NCBI GenBank assembly: GCA_028023455.1
Contig: JAQFVV010000448.1
Coordinates: 62,001 to 126,000 of the forward strand
Direction: 5' to 3'
DNA from: Epiperipatus broadwayi
Taxonomy: Eukaryota; Onychophora; Udeonychophora; Euonychophora; Peripatidae
Length of the DNA: 64,000 nt
Shown here: positions 34,881 to 48,781 of the stretch, one piece after another
Numbering within the stretch: position 1 is the first letter of the stretch
How the letters are laid out: each line of letters begins with the position of its first letter
Position numbers and translations under genes: made by a program
The notes under the pieces: model-generated
Told to the model about the DNA's origin: nothing
Seen by the model: the letters and a program-made list of their open reading frames with translations, nothing else
Databases searched by the model: none

Positions 34881-35494
34881 TAAAATGGCTGCCTGTTTAA
34901 AAGTTTACTCATAGCTGTCTTAACTTGAAGGTAAGTTTAAATAAAAGATAATTTTTATAAAAACAAATCTCATTATAATTTGCCTTTAATGACTTCTATG
35001 TCTAAAATGTTAAGAAAAAAAAGTGTAACAGTCTACCAGATATTGACAAGTTTAACACGAATTCTTGCTTAGCAACATCCCAAAGTAAAACAGTTAAAAC
35101 TGAAATATTAAAAAATGTAAAATCTAATGCATATATCAGTAAAACAGCTAATAATTCTGTTGTTCTTAATGAATTTAAAACAATTAGCCAAACAAATAGT
35201 CATGCAAATAACCAAACAAAAAAATTGCAAAAAATAATATAAAAGCTTCTAATAAGAAAAAAAGAATCCCGGAAAACACTGATAGTTTTCATTCCTCAAA
35301 TAACGTTCATACATGGGGTGAACAAATGGAACTAAATGAAAATAATAATAGTAATAATATAAATATTAGTCCTCCTAGAAAAATGCGCAAATTTAAATTA
35401 CTAACATTCCTTAGTGATAGCGGTGTATCTGTCACTATCAACACAGTGGAAATTACTCATCTGAACAAAAGAGTCAAAAGGCTATAACAAAAAT
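34881..35494 (+). pseudogene. Unassigned coding-like segment between pol and 3' LTR repeat
   Basis: From about 35020 an open frame reads NSLPDIDKFNTNS and continues to a stop near 35238. One frame over, from 35230 to 35488, another runs KKRIPENTDSFHSSNNVHTW, GEQMELNENNN, ISPPRKMRKFKLLTFLSD. The change falls in an A run, so the two probably were one frame. Composition is Asn/Ser/Lys-rich and I recognise no domain. It may be a third ORF of the gypsy element or part of a longer 3' LTR whose 5' partner is truncated, or an unrelated insertion. Confidence 0.4.
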
Positions 35495-35975
35495 TAATGA
35501 ATAAAACAAAGAAATTCAAATTAGATTTCCTTTATAAGATAAATGACAAGCTATAAAAATAATTCGTTAATTAAAGTCAGAAAGATAACGATGTAAATTC
35601 TTGTAGGGAGGCTAAAATGAAGAATCACCTGAGCAGATGGACAGAGTATTAGCCAATCAATTACAGGATGCCTCAGTACTAATGGGATGAACAGGAGGAT
35701 ACTTAATTCTTGAAGCTACATCTGTGCACATGGATATATATGTTAAAGAAAATCATCTCCCATGGCATAGTGATTTCAAGTGTAAAGAGCTGACCTCCAA
35801 ACATGAAAACAGTCAACTAGGACTCTATGCATGCTTTCAGACCTTCTTATGATTAATAATTGTATAGAAGTAAATAGTTAAATGCTGTTAAGGATCATAA
35901 GAAAAGAATTATCTAAATATTAACTGTTAGTATTGATTTGTACTTTTGGAACTCTTAGATTAGCTAGACATAGCA
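35495..35975 (+). repeat. 3' LTR-like repeat of gypsy element
   Basis: Partner of 30588-31103, ending TAGCTAGACATAGCA. It lacks a few short segments of the 5' copy (for example after TTACAGG) and has extra bases near 35560. Confidence 0.75.
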
Positions 35976-36847
35976 TATATATACGATACATGGATCTATA
36001 AACAAGTTGTTTATAAAGACACACATACACACATTTTTGCCTTTAAATTATAGAATAATTATTTTAACACAATGTAAATTATTTTGCCAAACAGTATTTG
36101 AGTAAAAAAAAATCTAAGAGTACTGATTATTATTTCAAAATTTAAATTTCCATTAATCATCTAAATTTACATTCTATATTTGCTCAGTCACATTTTTCTA
36201 AATATAAATTAAATCATAGTCTTTTTATAAACAAAAATAAAAATTTGCACAATAAAATTTGATTTTTTTTTCTTATATTAAAGTTTTTCTTTATTTCCTT
36301 AGGAATTTAAATTGATAAATTATTTTGTTTTCATCATTTAACTTGAAATTTCTTCAAATTAATTCAGTTAGCATCTTTTAGCAGTTCTTTTCAAATAAGC
36401 AAGCAGTTTTTCTTCTTACTTTAACACATGAATTCATATTTTAAATAATAAGCACAATAATATATGGTACATAAAATATCTAATATACATCATAATATTT
36501 ATGTGAATTCTTGTATCAACAGTAGATTTGTTTTTCCTTGTACACAGCCAGATTTATAAAAAATATCTTGGTTAATCAGAAAAGACAATTCAACCGCTCA
36601 AGATTTTTCAATTCATGTTTATCTTTTATAGTATATGAAACTTCCAGTGTAGTAAGTGATAATTACAATACAGTTAACACAAAAACTTCATCAACATATA
36701 TTTTTGTGCAGTTCTAAACTCTGACCAGTGTAGGGTCATGATAGCAACTGCTATATTCTTCATTTTGCAAGTTTCTGGGTTAAAATAAATCTCAGTATTT
36801 AAAATTACATACTATAAATATTGAGATTGATAAATATAAGGGTTAAA

Positions 36848-36937
36848 GTAATATTTACTAAGGCTTTAACCTCAAGAATATGCATGTAAAAATGCGATAT
36901 TAGGGACCTCTACAGGTCTTAACCACAAGCTTACACC
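36848..36937 (-). repeat. Dispersed 90-bp repeat, copy 2
   Basis: Reverse complement of the sequence at 20684-20773, sharing GTAATATTTACTAAGGC, AGGGACCTCTA and CTTAACCACAAGCTTA. Similarity stops sharply at both ends. Confidence 0.7.
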
Positions 36938-38989
36938 TTGGAAGAAAAGAAGGGAACCCTGTTTACTTCAACCTACTTTCTATTTAAATAGGTGAAGCTG
37001 AAGCAGTTAGATCTAAGAGTGTGAAGCTATTCAATACTTCACTGATTAAGTCCACATTTCTTATTACACATTAACACTCGCAAAATCTTTCGATTTACAA
37101 TGAGTCAATGGAAAAATCTTATAGTTAAACAATAAAAATTATAACTAAAATACAAATTTTTTTAATCTTATATTAATCAAAATAATATGGATTAATATTT
37201 TTTGATTAAAGAGTAAAAATATTTTTCTTAAATTATTTTTGAAGATAAAATACATTAGCATTTATAACTACATGTCCATTAAAACAATATTATTTTTACA
37301 AAATAGTATCTTTCTATACTTATATTAATAATTTAGGTTTACAATATTTTTATAACAAAATTTCCATTTCTCATGGAGCTCTTAACACTGTGAGTTTTTT
37401 TTTCTGGCTGAAAGCTTTTAATTTTATTATAAAACTGTTATTATTTTTCAGAATATTATACATTTGACTTCATCTGATAAATATTTTTGTTTACAAATGA
37501 AGAAAATTCTAAAAAATCACATTTGATTTTTGTAAGTATTAAAAAAAATATATTCTAAACAAAACAATAAATATTTTTCATCATCTACTGTTAGAAAAAA
37601 ATGAATGAAATTTTTATTTGAAATTTGTATTTAAAATGAGAACAAATAATTATTAATATCTGATAAATCTATAAAGTTTATATTGCAATATATTCTAACA
37701 GATGATAATGAATTCCATGTTTGCAAACAGCTTTTAACTATCCTCCCTGCAATTTTAGTTGTTCAAAAATATAAATTTCCATTTTTAATGAAGTTAGAGA
37801 CTGCCAAGAAACAACAGAAAACAATTGAGATTAGGTTTAAAAGTGATTCAAGTTGCCAAACATCTATATAAACTTTTTGAAATTAAAATATTAGAAGAAA
37901 CTATAAGCTAGTGATTTCTTTCAATATATGGTGAAAGTGCCATTGAAAAAATTAAAGAAGTTAAAACATTCCTTAAAATAATATTTTTGCTTCTACATGA
38001 TATTTTTTTACTGTTTTATTTTAGATTTGCAGTATTTTGTCAGAATCAGAAAAAAAGTAAACTACTAAAGAGACATTTTTTGTTTAACTTTCAGTATACT
38101 ATTTTAAAATATCAATGATATTATTAATTTAATTAATACTTAAATCATTCTAAATTCTTAATATTTTTAAGTAATGTTTTCATATGTATATTTCTTCTTT
38201 ATATATATATTAAACATATGCACTCACTGTCGAGATTACTCATTCACCATATTGTAGATCCCATACAATAAATCCTAATAATCCAATTGATAATATTGCA
38301 TAAATTATTCCTAATGATCAAAAAGATTATTTTTTCCCACTATAATGATTAATGATATGTGAATTTATACTAAATCCAGTAAGAAGTAAAAATATGTACT
38401 TCAGGATGTCCAAAAATTTAAAACAAATGTTGATATAAAATTGGATCCCCCCCCCCTCTGGATCAAAAAATGAAGTATTTAAATTTCGATCAGTCAATTG
38501 CACCTGCTAATATAGACAATGATAATAACAATAAAATAGAGTAATCTTCATGAGACAATCTGTCTTAATGGCATATCAATGTTGAAAGAAATTATTCCAT
38601 AATCATCAAACCAATTTCAATATTATCTTACCATAGAATGGAATATTTTATTGATTTACTATATTATTTGATATAAAAACAGATTGAAACATTTTTAATA
38701 TGTAATAATATTATTAAATTTAAAATGAATAAAGTAACAATTGTTGATTTGTTGTTTGTTTGTTTTTTTAAAAAAAAAATCATTTGAAAAACACCCTTGA
38801 ATTGCCAACAAATTACCTTTCTAAAATAAATGGAAAAAATTAATTGTATTTAGTTAAAAAAGTTGAATTGTGTCAAAAAATCAAAATAACGGATATAAAT
38901 AAAACAAAAAATATATAGTGAGATCTGCAGCAAGGAAAGCTTCCAGAATAAATAACTACTAAAACAAACTTTTTTACTTACTAATTTAA

Positions 38990-40540
38990 AATTTACAGAA
39001 TATAAAGAAATAAACATGAATGACACTAGAATGGCGAAAATCTTTTTCTTATAAAAATTAATTATTAAACTTAGTTCATAAACTTTTTCTATCTTTAGGA
39101 ATATTATATATATTTTTAATATATTTTTTTAAATGCATATACTATAATAATTTCAGTCATGAAGCCATCAATTGTGAGACCTGATTAATGTTGACATAAA
39201 AAAAAAATAATGTCAAGCGTTGGTGGTCGAGAGGTCAGCACAGCTGCTTTACAAGCAGTTGTCCCGAGTTATGCTATGACACATGGAAAAAAAATTTGAA
39301 AATAAAGTTCTATGAAATAGCAAAATTGTTTTAAAATTAATTAATCAATTTAGTTAGAATAATTCTTTCTATCTTTAGTTATAAAAATATATATTTTTTC
39401 TTTATACGTATTCATATTCTGTTATAATTTCAACCATAAAAGTTAAATTTGATATTCGATTAATAATGACATCAAAAAAATTAAATGGAAATTTAATAAA
39501 AACAAAGTAATTTTAAGTGTTACAATTTATTAATCAGTATAGTTTTCATTTTTATAGTAATATACAAAGTATTTTTATCAATAAAATTCCCCTTTTAAAA
39601 TTATTAACTGATTTATTTCACACTGTGCTTAACATAAAAGTGTTATACATATTTGTTTAAAAGACTTGTCAGACGTGTGCATACATATCATTCATAAAAT
39701 CCACATTTGAAATCTGATTAATATTGAATTTCAAAAAAAAAATTGTTAATAAAAATTTGATGAAAATGGCAAAACTGAAAAAAAAAAGTTTGACAACAAC
39801 GACAGAATTTTAAGTGATATGAAAGTAATAATCATTTAATTTATAATATTATGCATATTCTTCTTTAGAAGTATTGCCATAAATACACATGCATTATCAT
39901 AAAAATCTAATTTGAAATCTGATTAATGTTTACATCAGATAAAAATTACAAATCAAAGTTTAGCAATCATGGCAGAATTCTAAGTGCTCATACAACTCTA
40001 TGTTTAATGGGGGAAAATGTTATACACATTCTTGTTTAAATGGATTGACAAGTGGTGGGTTTATAACGTTATAATAATTTCAGTGATAAAAGCTAAATTT
40101 GATACCTGACTAATGTCGAAGTCAAAAAAATTTTGAAAATTAAAGTTTAATAAGAATTGTAACTACTTTGAAATTTAGAAATTAATTTACTATAATTCTA
40201 TCTTTATCGATAAAAATATTACTTATACCTGATTCTTGTTTAAATGTATTGTTATAGATGCATATGATATAATAATTTCAGCCATAAAATCTGAACTTCA
40301 AATCTAATTAATATTGATATTTAAAAAATAAATAAAAATGAAAGTGATGGCAATGGTAGAATTGTATTCTTTAATAATTTAGAAAGCAATTTATATATAC
40401 TTATTTTAAAGAATTCTCTTAGGTGCATATACTGTAATAATTTTAAACATGAGTCACAAAAGCCAAATTTAAAAGGTGACTAATGCTGACAACAAAAAAT
40501 ATTTTGAAATAAAAGTACAATACTGTATAAAGTAAATGAA
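38990..40540 (+). repeat. Old degenerate tandem array, about seven units of 165-260 bp
   Basis: A phrase like AAATTTGAAATCTGATTAATGT recurs at about 39182, 39458, 39716, 39921, 40108, 40315 and 40478. Each time it is preceded by a version of GCATATACTATAATAATTTCAGCC and followed by GACATCAAAAAAA and TTTGAAAATAAAG. The first interval is longer because a SINE lies in it. The units are strongly diverged, so the array is old. Confidence 0.8.
39212..39294 (+). mobile_element. tRNA-Gly-derived SINE inside tandem array
   Basis: CAAGCGTTGGTGGTCGAGAGGTCAGC... (quoted in part), CTGCTTTACAAGCAGTTG with TAC at the anticodon position, a deletion through the B box, then CTATGACACATGG and an A run. It interrupts the first array unit after GTTGACATAAA. 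Confidence 0.8.
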
Positions 40541-42899
40541 GATATCCAAAAACTAATTACTACCATTGGCTGAAATAGCAAATGTTAAAATATTATATCA
40601 ATCAACACATTCCAAAACTTTTAAAAGTATTTTATTTTTCAGTAAGATATCAAACACTTTTGTCTCTTCTTTGAAATGTATTTAATTATGATAGTATATT
40701 TCTTCTTCAATTTATTACATAATTATTTTTTCCATTTATTGCAAATTCTTTCTATACAGATATTAAATAACTTTGAAAAAGAAAAAAATATAAAGAAAAG
40801 GAAGTAGTACATGCAATTTAAGTTGTGAATATGGCATAGCTAAGATAACTCCATGTTTTTAAAAAATAAGACTGAATTAAAAAGAGCACCCTGTAATATT
40901 ATGGAGCAAATGAAAATACTATTGCTAAATTAAATTAGTCAAAGTAAATAGCAAATAACAGAATCAGTGAGATTATCATTTGTGAAAAGATCAGAAAATT
41001 ACTTGAGGAACTTTTTAATATGTCTCTTAACAAAAATGCTGCCTTTAAAAAGTAGTTTATTATGAGCAAAGTACATTTATCAGATTTAGAAAAAAGCATG
41101 AGTGCATAGTACTATAAGACATGGTGAAGTTGATAATATAAATATGTCAACTGCTGAACATTTTCTCACAAGAAAGTGAAAATTCTGATATCAGAAATCT
41201 GTACATTTTTTATTAGGATATGCAAGTTTACCTTTTAAATTTAAGCTTTTAAAAGATGAATTCTAGTTTCCAGCAAAATATAACTGTACATTACAAATAG
41301 CAATTAATTTTATATGTATTTTTACACTTATATTTTTGTTGTCTTACTTAAATTGAGGGGTTTTTTTTAGCCATGGGCATAAAAAAGTTTATTCCTAAAT
41401 ATATGAATTTCAATGTAGTCTATAATGAATCAATATTCAAACAATTGAAGCAATAATATTTTTTAGTAGATCTGCTGTGTAAGAAAAGTTGAAATATTAT
41501 TCTGAGCAAATTGGCCAAATAATACATAAAAATAAAATTTTTAATGGTTAAAAAGAAAATTATAATAAAAAATATACACAATTTTTTTAAAGAAATGGTT
41601 CTATTTACATAATGCACCAAAAAGTAAAAAATAAATTTTTGTCAGCTTTCATAATATTCTTAATATTATGTAACAAAAATATAAGTATAAGGCATACATG
41701 TTCAGAAATATTCTTGAACTATTTATGAATATGAACGCTCCACACTTTTATTTTTGTCATGTAATATCAAGAATAGTATGAAAACTGGAGAAAAATTATT
41801 TTTTTTACAAAGCATTTTAAAATTTACATATATATATATTCTACTTTTTTGTTTTATATATAATTTTTGCCATATCTCCAGTTTACTAATTTATGTTTGC
41901 TTTCATTTTTTAACCCATGAGAACAGTGCCAAATAGCAGGGCAAACTTTAATAATTTTCGGCAATAGTAAAATTAATTTTAAACATTTTGGAAAGGTTGA
42001 ACTTTGAGAAAGTTGGGCGAAATTGCACATTTTCAAAGAATCATCTAATATGAAATTGTAAAGAGCATCACTAGACACTACTAGCATCAATATGGTCATG
42101 AAAACAATTGTTGAAACAAGAATGAGTAAACAAATCCTACACTGTATATTCAATGAGAGTACCAAATATGTTCCAGAAATTATCGTAAGAGACAAAAGAT
42201 TTGTATACAGTAGTTGCCCAAACTATTAATATGCATCACCATCACAGATAGAAAGATCAATAGACCAATTTATGAAATACCATGCACAACAAAGAATTCC
42301 CCAGAACTGATGAATAAATCAGATCCTATGAAGAACCCAGTCCAGATAATAAATCCAGGCCAGAAGGAGAAAACAGACCTAAGAATGATAAAATCAGACC
42401 AAAAAAAGAAGCAAGATGACCTTGAATTATCTTAAATATTATGTACTTTTTTAACCATGGGAAAGGTATTTTGCAAAAAAAAACTCATCCTAAATCCGCA
42501 GATTATTCTCAAATAACGGACTTATCCTTACTAGAACATTATCAAGAGTGAATTAACGTCACAATCAAACTGGCCAATGATAGTAATAAAAGGAAATAAT
42601 CCCTTATTGACATAAGCAGAGCAATTGATGAACTAGATCAGTCAATCTGATCATTTTTATTAAGAATAGAGATGTCACTGTAATCTAACTGTATAAGAAA
42701 ATAACAATTTTGCAGATAATTAAACAATATCAGACAATTGTCTGAAATAAATGTCAATACATATGTTGTCCACAATTATTGTAGAATGCAGTAAGGCATG
42801 CTCAATCCTGGAGCAAAATATTATCAAGACATTACTGTACGTGTATGAGGCATATTAATTGTATGCTATAATTGAGATAAACCCTTGGAGCTAAACATT

Positions 42900-44200
42900 G
42901 ATATATACTCTTTATATAAAATACTGTTTATGTATAGTATTATAACTATATATAATAAATATCTTTGCATCAAAGAATAGTGGAAAATCATAATAGCAGA
43001 AGGCAATCAATAGAAAGAGTGTATTCATGATGATATCTATAATATAATCCAAATATAGCAGAAAAGAGAGAAAGACAAGAAAATAAAATGCAATCAAATG
43101 ATGTTAGATAAAATGGAAGAAACTAAGTAGAAGAGGGAAAATAGTCAAAAATGATGATAAAAATAGATAAAAGTAAGGAAGTATAGAATGAGAAGTTAGA
43201 AGATAATGAAAAGATATTAGTTAAGGTTGAGAAAATAAATCAGAGAAGAGAAAAAGACAATCAAAAAATGACCCAGTGTTCCAAAAGATAAGAACGTAAT
43301 CCAAATAATTAAAGAAAGTACAATAGACATTGACAATTCTGCTACAAATAAATATAACATGGATTCATTAGTAGTAATAATAGTAATGTTGATGTCTTTG
43401 CCATAGATAATCATTTGGGTGAAAACACAAATGAAGAAAATTGTGACAAGTAAAATGTGGGAAATGATACAAATTGTAATAATGGAAAAAAATTCAAGGG
43501 ATTCTTCAATAAAATAAATGTTAATGTAGAGAATAAAAATTATATAAAGACCAGAAGATAAATGAACCAAAACAATTAGAGGAAAATATAGTAAAGAATC
43601 AAAAGAATATAGAAATAATGAATCAAAATAATAAAGGATTAAAACAAGAAAGTAAAAGAAGAGATAATTGGAAAAGTACAGGATCATGTATCATAAAAGA
43701 TATAGAAAGAATATATACAAAGATACCAGAGATGCCTATACTCAGTTTTTACAACACCAGATATTTAAAATGAAAATATTGACAGCTGATGCTCTTTATC
43801 TAATACAAAATGATTAGTTATAACATATCACATAAGTTAGACTACATGATTATGTATATTGACAAAAAATGCATTGAGCAGATAATAGAAAAACTCAGAC
43901 AACAAACCCAAGGAATGTTAAAAAAATGAGATTTTGGCTCTTCGAACTTGCAAAATAAAAGATTACCAAAAATTAGATATTAAAGTAGTATAAAGAATAG
44001 GATTGTTAAGAAAAATAATAAACATAACCAAGGATGAAAATAAAGATACATAGCAGTTCAAAAAATAGAGACAATCTGAACAGATCATTATCACTTTACC
44101 ATAGCCTGATGCAAATTAAGTTTAACAATTATGCATGGATTAGAATATTTACTGAAACATCCTTATAACCCTGTACCACCAGTAATAAAGGTGAAAATTA
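42900..44200 (+). other. Purine-rich stretch, possibly a decayed coding element
   Basis: The plus strand is unusually A+G rich with GAA, AAG and GAT triplets, most clearly 43040-44100. Fragments such as KCIEQIIEKLRQQTQGMLKK (43869) have coding-like composition, and the layout recalls a LINE ORF1, but there is no diagnostic motif and stops are frequent. The long minus-strand frame at 43217-43687 is the hydrophobic shadow of this composition. Confidence 0.3.
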
Positions 44201-46094
44201 AGATATAATGTTAAAATAAATAAAAATGAAATGTACATTTCTATTTCATTGTTTCATCATTTGAGAGGATATTATAATTTTGTAGACAGTAACCAACTCT
44301 GGCCATGCAAATATTACAAGCTTCTTTTTAAAATGTATTTAATTACTAAGGAATGCTAAATTTAATCTAGCATTGTTTTTAGGAACAATAAGAATTAATT
44401 TGACTAAATATTTTCTTTACAAAATGATAAAGGTTAAAGATTTTCTGTAAATAATAATAATGTAAATATTATTTTAAAGAGTTACAAATGGTTGTAAAAA
44501 GGAGAGAAAATTATAAAATAATGTATATAATTTTTTATTCTCTTTTCAATATTTTTAATTATTTACCAGTTTTAAGTTTGGAAGTTTATTAAAAAGTTTT
44601 AATTTTTAAAATAGGTAATATAAAGAGAAATAAATGAATAGAGTTTTTTCAAAAAAAAAATAAAAAAATAAGATTTTAACATCTTTGTTAAATTTTGATT
44701 TAATTAATTAAAGCTGATTTTCTTTTTTCTTTCTCTTTTTAAACAATAAATAGTGTTAAGATAATTAGTTAATTGTAATTAACTGATTATCTTATTTTGG
44801 CATTAAAAAAATAACTTCAGAAAAAAAAATTTATGAATGGAATTTATTTTTTTATCTTTGACTTGTTTTGCAATTTTAATTTTGAAAAAAGAAAATGTTT
44901 TGTAAAAATAAACCCAAATGGTCAGAGTTAAATTTCATCAGGCAGATGACAAGATTGTATAATTGGATAGACTCAAAATTGTTCCAAAGAAATAAGATAG
45001 GGGTGTGGATAAATGAGTAGTCCTTATGTCTGGTAAGAAACAGTCATTCCTGTCAAGCTGTTGAAGAAGACAGTAGAAATTAGTTTTGGTTAAGCTGTTG
45101 GAGAAGTCAAAAACAGTAAAGATTTCTCATTCAACTGTTTAAGAAGACATAAGTAAAAGGTCAGCTGTGGATGCTACCAGCTAAAAGAAAAGTTATTAAA
45201 ATGAAGTTAAAGAAAATAATGAGCTGTGTTTTATCAAAAATCTGAATATCATTAACTTCATCATGTAACCTTCACTGGAAAAAATGTAAAAGAGAAGAAT
45301 ATTCCTGAAGTAATCTGCAACAAGTCTTGTCTCCATCCAAAAGCATGAATGTTTGTGTGTGTTAGCCTGACTTGAAAAATTATTTTTTAGACAAATGGAT
45401 ATTTTTTTTGAATAGAACCCTAAAATATTATATTGCAGAAATTTGACTGTATACATTAACTTGCAAGTAGGTGTCAATGGAAAAGCATACAAAAAGAAAA
45501 TTATATGGGGCAAAATGAAATTTACAGCAGTCCAAGAAGGATTCCACAAAAAAATCCATGATAAAAGGGTACTTTAATGTGCACCTTATATTTAAATTTA
45601 TAGACAAGTTTTAAATTAAGTAATTATTGCTAATAATTATTATTAAGTATTTTTTGTTTTATGGAAACTTTTTTTATATATATTATTTTTACTCAAAAAT
45701 TATAAGTTAACTAATTTAAAATGTCCTTATCTCTGATCGTGAAATGTTGTTTTTCAGCTTTAGTTATTGAAAAAGAAATAACTCAATTAAAGTAAAAGTT
45801 AAAGATCAACTGGTTAATCATTTTTGTATGAAATTATATTTGTTGATAAAGATGTATACATTGGAATTATTACATGTGTTGTTTTTTTAATTTTTTATTA
45901 TTAATCAGTTAGTTTATTAAATAATTATAAAAAATAGTTGTTTTTATTCCTCCAACTATTTGTTTTATAAATGGACAATGTATGTGACTTGATTCCATAA
46001 TAATATAGGGTTTTAGGTATTTTAAAGTTATTCCAATACGACTATTTCAATTATAGTAAGCAAATCGATAAATATTTACTTTCTCTTGTTCACA

Positions 46095-46465
46095 GTAACA
46101 GTCTCTAGAGTCTTATGATCTTGAGCTAGTTCTAGAGAGAAATTTAGTTATTTGGACATCTAGATAATTCTCTGGATGACACAAAGATATTACCTTTAAA
46201 GTCCATTCACTCCATTTTTTTGTTAGAGGAAATTTAGTTTATAGTTGGCTTGTTCACTAATGCCACCATATGACTAAAACATTGATGATGATCAACGTAC
46301 GGAGTCCTAGTATTATTTTTTATTATGAATGATAGATTAGTTTTCAAGTATGTGCATCCAAATAATGTTTTTATATCTTGCCCTAAGTTTGGCAGTGGCT
46401 AAATAACTAGCCTGCTTATAATGGATCTCTTTTAAATCCAGTCACAAGGGATAACTGTTGATTGT
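46095..46465 (-). repeat. Dispersed repeat, copy 1
   Basis: The reverse complement matches 57955-58290: ATCAACAGT, GCTAGTTATTTAGCC / CCAACTATTTAGCC, GATCATCATCAATG, CATTAGTG and GCCAACTATAAACTAAATTT appear in the same order and spacing. No coding or terminal motifs. Type unknown. Confidence 0.65.
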
Positions 46466-48288
46466 TTATTTGTAATTCTAGATAATTTATATTCGTAATT
46501 TAGTATTAGTATAGCTTTATAAAAGTAAAAAACTTTTCTCAGTCAACTGTAAATTATAACTATATATGCTGAAATTCTTTTATAAAAAAGCTATAATTGC
46601 ATAAAAATTATTATCAAAGCTAAGTGCTTTCAATGTTGTTAAATGTCCTCATAGTTATAGCCTTGGAATGTACATAATTGTATGGGTATGTGTATATATA
46701 TAGACAATATATTATTTAAAATGTATGTAAATCAGATTTTCCATTTCTTAGAAAGAAGGAGGTTCCTTCCGATTTATGGCATTAGGGTTGTTAACTTTAT
46801 ACCATGACCTTTTGCTTTTCTTACGAGAGCCTATCAATGCAACTAGTTATAATATTAGTATAGCTATATATTTCTTCTTAATACTGGGGTGATATAGTTT
46901 GTTGTTACTAGTGTATAAGATTTTTAGATTGAAGAATAATGTATTATAATTCTTCACTCATTAGTTTATTTCTCTTAATGAATTAATCTTATATTTAAGC
47001 AACAAAATTCATATATGTGTTACTTTTAATTCAAATTCTGATTTCATCTCTAACAATCTAGTCCTCGTTTATTCAATGGGCAAGATTTTTCATATTTTAA
47101 CAAAGTGCTTATAAACTTCCAAATCCCTGACAAATTTAATTTAAAATACTTGAATAGTGCACAAAAAAAGCACTGGAATATTTTATAAATACTGCCAAAA
47201 TAAAGTTTAACAATAAAGCCGCGATATAAGCTCTATCAATATTCACTACTTTTACTATATGATATTCAGAAATATAAACATAAGTCAACAAAGCAATTGT
47301 TAATAAATAAAAACATAAAAATGCATAAATGTTACGAATCTGACAACTTACGAGATAAACAGCAGTCATTTGGACCATCCTCACTAAATCTAAGTTTATC
47401 AAAATGTATATTCTTAGATTTATGCGATTTTTCACCTTTTCCTCCTGACAATTTGATATAATAATACAGTATTTCACTTAGTAAAATGTTTTCTAAAACT
47501 CAAGCTACACGTTCCGTAATTATTTTTCTTTTTTAAGTGATAAGACAAAAATTATCAATTTAATTAGAGAATATAAAATAACTGGCAAAACATTTTTATA
47601 GATATTATATTAGAAAGGTTAAAGTCTGTTTATAAACAATTTAACTGAAAATCTAAATGGATAACTCTAAGCCATTTAATTGCAAGTGGAAAATGGTTGT
47701 GTAGATTGTGAAATCGATAGATACTTAAAAATATCAAAGTAAATGGAAAAACTATGTCTGCAAAGATTGCTTTTATATTTAAAATGATTGAATAAAAAGG
47801 AAATAGATAAAACTAAGTATTGCGATGATAATATATTGTTCTGGTGCGTGAACCATTCCTGAAGGTCAATCATCAGACACATCACTGCCTTCTTTTTAAA
47901 TGAATAAATAAATTTACAATACAGTAACTTTTTTTTTATTGATGGTCACACATATAAATATATTTATACATGTGATATCTCAATTTATTATTAATAGTTA
48001 CAGTATTTCTTAAATTTTCTTTATACTATAATTTTTAATTATTTCTGTATGCATATTACTATATATGTAAGAAAGCGCCCATATTATATATATAATGCAC
48101 CCCAGAAAAAAAAAAGGCTGGTTCTCCAAACTGCCTATAACACCATCTCTGAAACATGTGTTGCATAGCATTGAAGTTCTGCTATTCACCATAATAATTG
48201 TAAAATACACAAATATGGATCACAAATTACAGTATTAAATGTCATAATCTCTTTCATACTTTTGTGGATCATCTTCAATATTCTACCT

Positions 48289-48781
48289 CAGGGGTGGGCA
48301 ATTGTTTTGGCTTGGGGGCCACAGAAGTTGGTGGAGGGCCACATCGGGGGCCATTTTGTAGAAGCAAGGTTAGCGGAGGGTCACACCTTTTTTCATGATA
48401 CAATAAACACATTACTTTATTCCCTGTATTACCAAAGAAATATTTGTTTGTCCATTCTTCATTAAACACACAACATTCATCACCGATTTTACATTTTTTT
48501 TGAGAGTTCATGGTTTCACTAAAGTTGGAAATGTATATATTTGCTAATGCAAAGACAAAATTGAAATTAACCAAATCAACTGGAAAAGCATTGCACATCG
48601 TATCTACACTGCACATGTGTATTGACGTGGCCATCCTAGTGGAAAATACAAGACAAATCTTCAGTCACGCACGGGAAGAAAATCTCAGTTCAAGGCAGAT
48701 TTTTCTGATTATCTTGGTGGGCCACATAAAAACTGTTAGCAGGCCACATGTGGCCCTCAGGCCGCTATTTGCCCACCCCTG
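48289..48781. mobile_element. hAT-type MITE with 8-bp target duplication
   Basis: Begins CAGGGGTGGGCAATTG and ends ATTTGCCCACCCCTG. TTCTACCT flanks both sides (48281-48288 and 48782-48789). It is 493 bp with GC-rich ends and an AT-rich middle. The open frames inside are by-products of the ends and not a transposase. A different family from the MITE at 18559. Confidence 0.95.

Noticed and set aside
41854-42195. Minus-strand open frame with hydrophobic segments resembling a channel subunit
   Set aside because: No conserved motif of any ligand-gated channel could be matched. The hydrophobicity follows from AT-rich composition.
43217-43687. 156-codon minus-strand open frame
   Set aside because: Almost all Phe, Ile, Leu, Tyr and Ser. 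It is the complement of a purine-rich stretch and not a protein.
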